DNA of 64,000 bases from an uncultured Bacteroidales bacterium (GTDB lineage Bacteria; Bacteroidota; Bacteroidia; Bacteroidales; Paludibacteraceae). The notes under the pieces were generated by a model. It saw only the letters and a list, made by a program, of their open reading frames with translations. It was not told the DNA's origin and did no database searches. Shown piece by piece: positions 61,723 to 64,000 of this stretch. The stretch is from NCBI GenBank assembly GCA_902782665.1, contig CACZOA010000054.1, positions 1-64,000 on the forward strand. The letters are read 5' to 3'. The first letter of the stretch is position 1. Each line of letters begins with the position of its first letter. Position numbers and translations under genes: made by a program.

Positions 61723-62208
61723 TTAAAATCTTTCGTAGTCAACAAACGAATAGTTGAAGTCGTTCTTCTCATCCGCCTCGTGACTTTCCCTACCAACCTC
61801 AATCCATTCCATAGGATTCAGTTCAGGGAAAAATGTATCTCCATCTGTTATTTCGGTATCCACCTCAGTAAGATAGACCTTCTTTGCGTATGGCAAAAAC
61901 TGCTTGTAGATTTCCCCGCCTCCGATTATAAACACATTGCCTTCCAATGTTTTATCGTTCAGCAAATCCTCCACACTCTTCACAATATCACATCCATCAA
62001 TAGCATCAGTAGAACGAGTGATCACAATATTGCGTCTGCCTGGAAGCGGACGGCCGATCGATTCGAATGTACGTCTGCCCATCACAATCGGATGACCAGT
62101 GGTAAGTGACTTAAAACGTTTCAAATCAGCAGACAAATGCCAAGGTATTCCACCGTCTCTGCCAATCACATTATTTTTGCTTGTCGCTACTATAATTGAA
62201 AATTCCAT
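61723..62208 (-). CDS. folA: Dihydrofolate reductase
   Basis: 161 residues from the ATG at 62208; a TTG six codons upstream is in frame but weak. It reduces dihydrofolate with NADPH. Motifs: SIIVATSKNNVIGRDGGIPWHL (substrate loop with IPWHL), HPIVMGRRTFESIGRPLPGRRN (NADPH binding) and FIIGGGEIYKQFLPYAKKVYLTEV. The acidic catalytic residue is Asp in LSADLKRF. A good promoter precedes it. It begins the folA-porE-thyA operon. Confidence 0.96.
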   Translation of the reverse strand: MEFSIIVATSKNNVIGRDGGIPWHLSADLKRFKSLTTGHPIVMGRRTFESIGRPLPGRRNIVITRSTDAIDGCDIVKSVEDLLNDKTLEGNVFIIGGGEIYKQFLPYAKKVYLTEVDTEITDGDTFFPELNPMEWIEVGRESHEADEKNDFNYSFVDYERF

Positions 62209-62250
62209 CAGTTTTTTATATTTCAATGTGCATTTCGCACCATAAGTCTA

Positions 62251-62282
62251 CAAATTTACATATAATAAATGTTTAGACACAA
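62251..62282 (-). promoter_or_regulatory. Promoter of folA-porE-thyA
   Basis: Minus-strand TTG (62282-62280), 21-nt spacer, TAAATTTG (62258-62251). Start near 62244, leader about 36 nt. Confidence 0.65.
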
Positions 62283-62385
62283 TTTTGACGGGTTTATTTG
62301 TCAACAGTTTTCCTTTTACATAAGCGTAATGTTTGGTTATGTCCTCAAATAAAATAGGATTTTGGTTTCGAACCATTCGCCATAC

Positions 62386-62417
62386 AAAAAAATCCCCCAC
62401 CATTGGTGAGGGATTTT
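62386..62417 (-). terminator. Intrinsic terminator of the mutL-cobW operon
   Basis: An AAATCCC...GGGATTT stem with CACC/GGTG inside and a 3-nt loop; a U-run on the minus strand continues from 62392 down to 62386. Confidence 0.85.
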
Positions 62418-62440
62418 CTATATGATATCTATTTGGAATC

Positions 62441-63766
62441 TTATTTCTCCAAGCAAGCATCCAACTCTGCGATGATCTTCTCCTTATCCATCTTCTGTCC
62501 GATGAATACGATCTTCTGCATCTTGTCGCCGTACTTCTCATCCCAGTCGTTCAAAATCTCTGGATTCTCTGCCAAGATCTCCTTCAACTCCTCCTCTGGA
62601 GCTGTGCAGAACCACTGTCCTGCCTCTGTCACTTTCTTCTGAACTCCAGCCTGTTCAAACAAATACGACATCTCTGGGTTCACATTGAAGTAGCAGACTC
62701 CCTTTGTACGGATGATGTTCTTAGCCCATTTCTTTGAAACGAACGCCTCGAATTTATCAAGGTTGAATGCAGGTCGACGGTAGTATACGAATGTTCCGAT
62801 ACCATACTCTTCAACCTCTCCACCGTCGTGATGATGATGATGGTGATGGCAACTACAATGTGGATCATCACACTCTTTTCCATCTTCATGATGATGGTGG
62901 TGATGCTCATGTTCGTCGTCATCATCATCGTCGTGATGGTGGTGGCAGTGGTGCTCGTGCTCGTCGTCATCATCGTCGTGATGGTGGTGATGATGGTGAT
63001 GGCCGTCTGCATCTGCCTTCTCCTCCTCAGTCAACGGACGCTCCAACTCCTTTATCCATCCAGCTGAGATAGAAGCCTTCTCCATCTGGAATCTGCCAGT
63101 GTTTATAATCTTATCCAAATCCACATCAGCGTAATCACACTCAATGATCTCTGCGTATGGCTGGAGAGTCTTGATAATCTCTTTGATTCGTGCAAGTTCC
63201 GACTTCTCAACTTCAGAAGCCTTGTTAAGCAAGATGATATTGCAGAACTCAATCTGCTGGATCACAAGGTTTTCTATATCCTCTTCATCAAGTTCTTTGC
63301 TCTTCAATGCATCTCCGCATTCAAACTCACTCTGTAGACGAAGAGCGTCGACAACAGTGACTATACTATCCAAAAAACATGCCTCTCTGCCAGCATACTT
63401 GCTGCTCATCTGCTGAAGAGAGACAAGAGTCTGAGCGATAGGAGCAGGTTCACACACACCGCTCGCCTCGATCACGATATAGTCGAATTTATTCTGCACA
63501 AGGATCTCGTTGACCTGCTCCACCAAATCCATCTTCAGTGTGCAGCAGATACATCCGTTCTGCAATGCCACAAGGCTGTCGTCTTTCTTGTCGACCACAC
63601 CACCCTTCTGTATCAAATCGGCATCAATGTTGACCTCGCCTATATCGTTTACAATCACAGCGAATTTGATACCACGCTTGTTAGACAATATATGGTTTAC
63701 CAAAGTTGTCTTTCCGCTACCTAGGTAACCAGTAAGTAGCAATACCGGAATTGATTTTGCTTCCAT
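62441..63766 (-). CDS. CobW/COG0523-family GTPase with His-rich metal-binding insert
   Basis: 441 residues. The G3E-family GTPase has Walker A GYLGSGKT (13-20), the metal-binding GCICC motif (Cys72, Cys74, Cys75) and an NKAS motif at about 181-184 in place of NKxD. Residues 254-320 are an insert of almost pure His, Asp and Glu (runs of up to 8 His, with Cys residues in CSCHHHH) that must bind several Zn2+ or Ni2+ ions. The C-terminal CobW_C domain follows. The family delivers metals, often zinc under starvation. It follows mutL by 7 nt. No Zur-type operator is visible because the promoter lies outside the window. Confidence 0.92.
   Translation of the reverse strand: MEAKSIPVLLLTGYLGSGKTTLVNHILSNKRGIKFAVIVNDIGEVNIDADLIQKGGVVDKKDDSLVALQNGCICCTLKMDLVEQVNEILVQNKFDYIVIEASGVCEPAPIAQTLVSLQQMSSKYAGREACFLDSIVTVVDALRLQSEFECGDALKSKELDEEDIENLVIQQIEFCNIILLNKASEVEKSELARIKEIIKTLQPYAEIIECDYADVDLDKIINTGRFQMEKASISAGWIKELERPLTEEEKADADGHHHHHHHHDDDDDEHEHHCHHHHDDDDDDEHEHHHHHHEDGKECDDPHCSCHHHHHHHDGGEVEEYGIGTFVYYRRPAFNLDKFEAFVSKKWAKNIIRTKGVCYFNVNPEMSYLFEQAGVQKKVTEAGQWFCTAPEEELKEILAENPEILNDWDEKYGDKMQKIVFIGQKMDKEKIIAELDACLEK
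62807..63007. repeat. Low-complexity His/Asp-coding repeat in the CobW gene
   Basis: Runs of His and Asp/Glu codons. The block HHHDDDDD(D)EHEHH occurs twice in tandem, indicating internal duplication. Such tracts are prone to slippage. Confidence 0.7.
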
Positions 63767-63773
63767 ATTCTAA

Positions 63774-64000
63774 CTAATTAAATCTCTTCTTTATCTCTTC
63801 CGCCGTCACCACAGTCATGATTGGCTTGCAGTCTGGCGTAAAATTATAATTGTCACACGCAAAAAGTGATTCACACAAATGTTTGATCTCAGCATCACTC
63901 ATCTCCTTGCCGTAACGTATAGCCTGGCTCTCCGCCATACTCTGAGCCACTTTGTCGTTCATGATGAGATCATCACCGATCTCTCCTTCCGAAATAGACG
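63774..64000 (-). CDS. mutL: DNA mismatch repair protein MutL (C-terminal end)
   Basis: The last 75 residues of a protein that runs off the right edge; the frame is open to 64000, so the internal ATG at 63962 is not the real start. The sequence AESQAIRYGKEMSDAEIKHL followed by LFACDNYNFTPDCKPIM and IKKRFN is the conserved end of the MutL dimerisation domain (usual pattern PYG, LF-AC-x-PNxTPDGKP). The usual Gly of PDG is Cys here. MutL couples mismatch recognition by MutS to strand removal. It is co-transcribed with the downstream CobW GTPase. Confidence 0.85.
   Translation of the reverse strand, partial: SISEGEIGDDLIMNDKVAQSMAESQAIRYGKEMSDAEIKHLCESLFACDNYNFTPDCKPIMTVVTAEEIKKRFN

Noticed and set aside
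62767-63072. Long plus-strand frames opposite the His-rich part of the CobW gene
   Set aside because: They are antisense shadows of the low-complexity His/Asp codon runs.
63774-63962. Separate 62-residue protein at the right edge
   Set aside because: The frame is open beyond its ATG to the window end, and the sequence matches the C-terminal end of MutL.
1-64000. CRISPR arrays, prophage, insertion sequences, tRNA and rRNA genes
   Set aside because: I found no spaced direct repeats of CRISPR size, transposase or integrase frames, or tRNA/rRNA signatures on either strand.

Overview
The window is about 64 kb of a moderately AT-rich chromosome from a member of the order Bacteroidales (phylum Bacteroidota). 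Four things support this. Type IX secretion components (PorP/SprF, PorE, an OmpA partner) occur together with cargo proteins that carry C-terminal sorting domains. Many genes are preceded by the Bacteroidota promoter TTTG-N19-21-TAnnTTTG. Shine-Dalgarno sequences are rare. Lineage-typical proteins are present, such as a fused MMPL/acyltransferase/methyltransferase and Bacteroidales-type lipoproteins. The genus cannot be fixed from the sequence alone. I found no tRNA, rRNA, CRISPR array, phage or insertion sequence.

Layout. 1-4.7 kb: start of recJ (minus, runs off the left edge), then a ClC chloride transporter, tcdA and a lipoprotein on the plus strand. 4.8-8.6 kb (minus): a secreted MORN protein, grpE-dnaJ, an M23 peptidase and a small membrane protein. 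8.7-10.9 kb (plus): pyrH, nudC and a secreted protein of unknown function. 11-21.2 kb (minus): rnr with panE and two lipoproteins, a T9SS cargo protein, lrp-cysS, and rpsF-rpsR-rplI. 21.4-25.8 kb (minus): a carA-carB fusion gene. 26-27.5 kb: a membrane protein and, divergent from it, mazEF. 27.6-37.5 kb (minus): two S41 proteases, an Ala-rich lipoprotein, a MurU-like nucleotidyltransferase, a second lrp and the trifunctional MMPL fusion. 37.8-39.6 kb (plus): a secreted GH16 glucanase. 39.8-45.2 kb (minus): two exported proteins, a structured RNA region and a second, free-standing carB behind a leader that looks like a transcription attenuator. 45.5-51.2 kb (minus): hicB with a frameshifted hicA, radA, a secreted TonB-C domain protein and a type II topoisomerase A subunit. 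51.3-52.5 kb: an MFS transporter. 52.7-55.1 kb (minus): OmpA-porP. 55.3-55.4 kb: a probable sigma-54-driven small RNA. 55.6-64 kb: mmcQ (plus), then minus-strand trmN6, a DnaQ-like exonuclease and dnaN, then folA-porE-thyA, then mutL (cut by the right edge) with a His-rich CobW GTPase.

How it fits together. Most of the window is core metabolism and information processing: nucleotide synthesis (pyrH, two carbamoyl-phosphate synthases, thyA, folA), replication and repair (recJ, dnaN, radA, parC-like, mutL, exonuclease), translation and folding. Envelope and secretion functions are mixed in: three T9SS-linked outer-membrane or periplasmic proteins, two probable T9SS cargoes, and the MMPL fusion. 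Accessory content is limited to two toxin-antitoxin loci, one of them broken.

The most interesting signals lie outside the coding regions. (i) An attenuator-like leader precedes carB. (ii) An orphan transcription unit at 55.3-55.4 kb has a sigma-54 promoter and an intrinsic terminator but no gene. (iii) A structured, U-tailed RNA lies at 41.19-41.28 kb. (iv) Arrays of five 7-bp units end at or next to the stop codons of three minus-strand genes, and a fourth array is read in frame inside trmN6.
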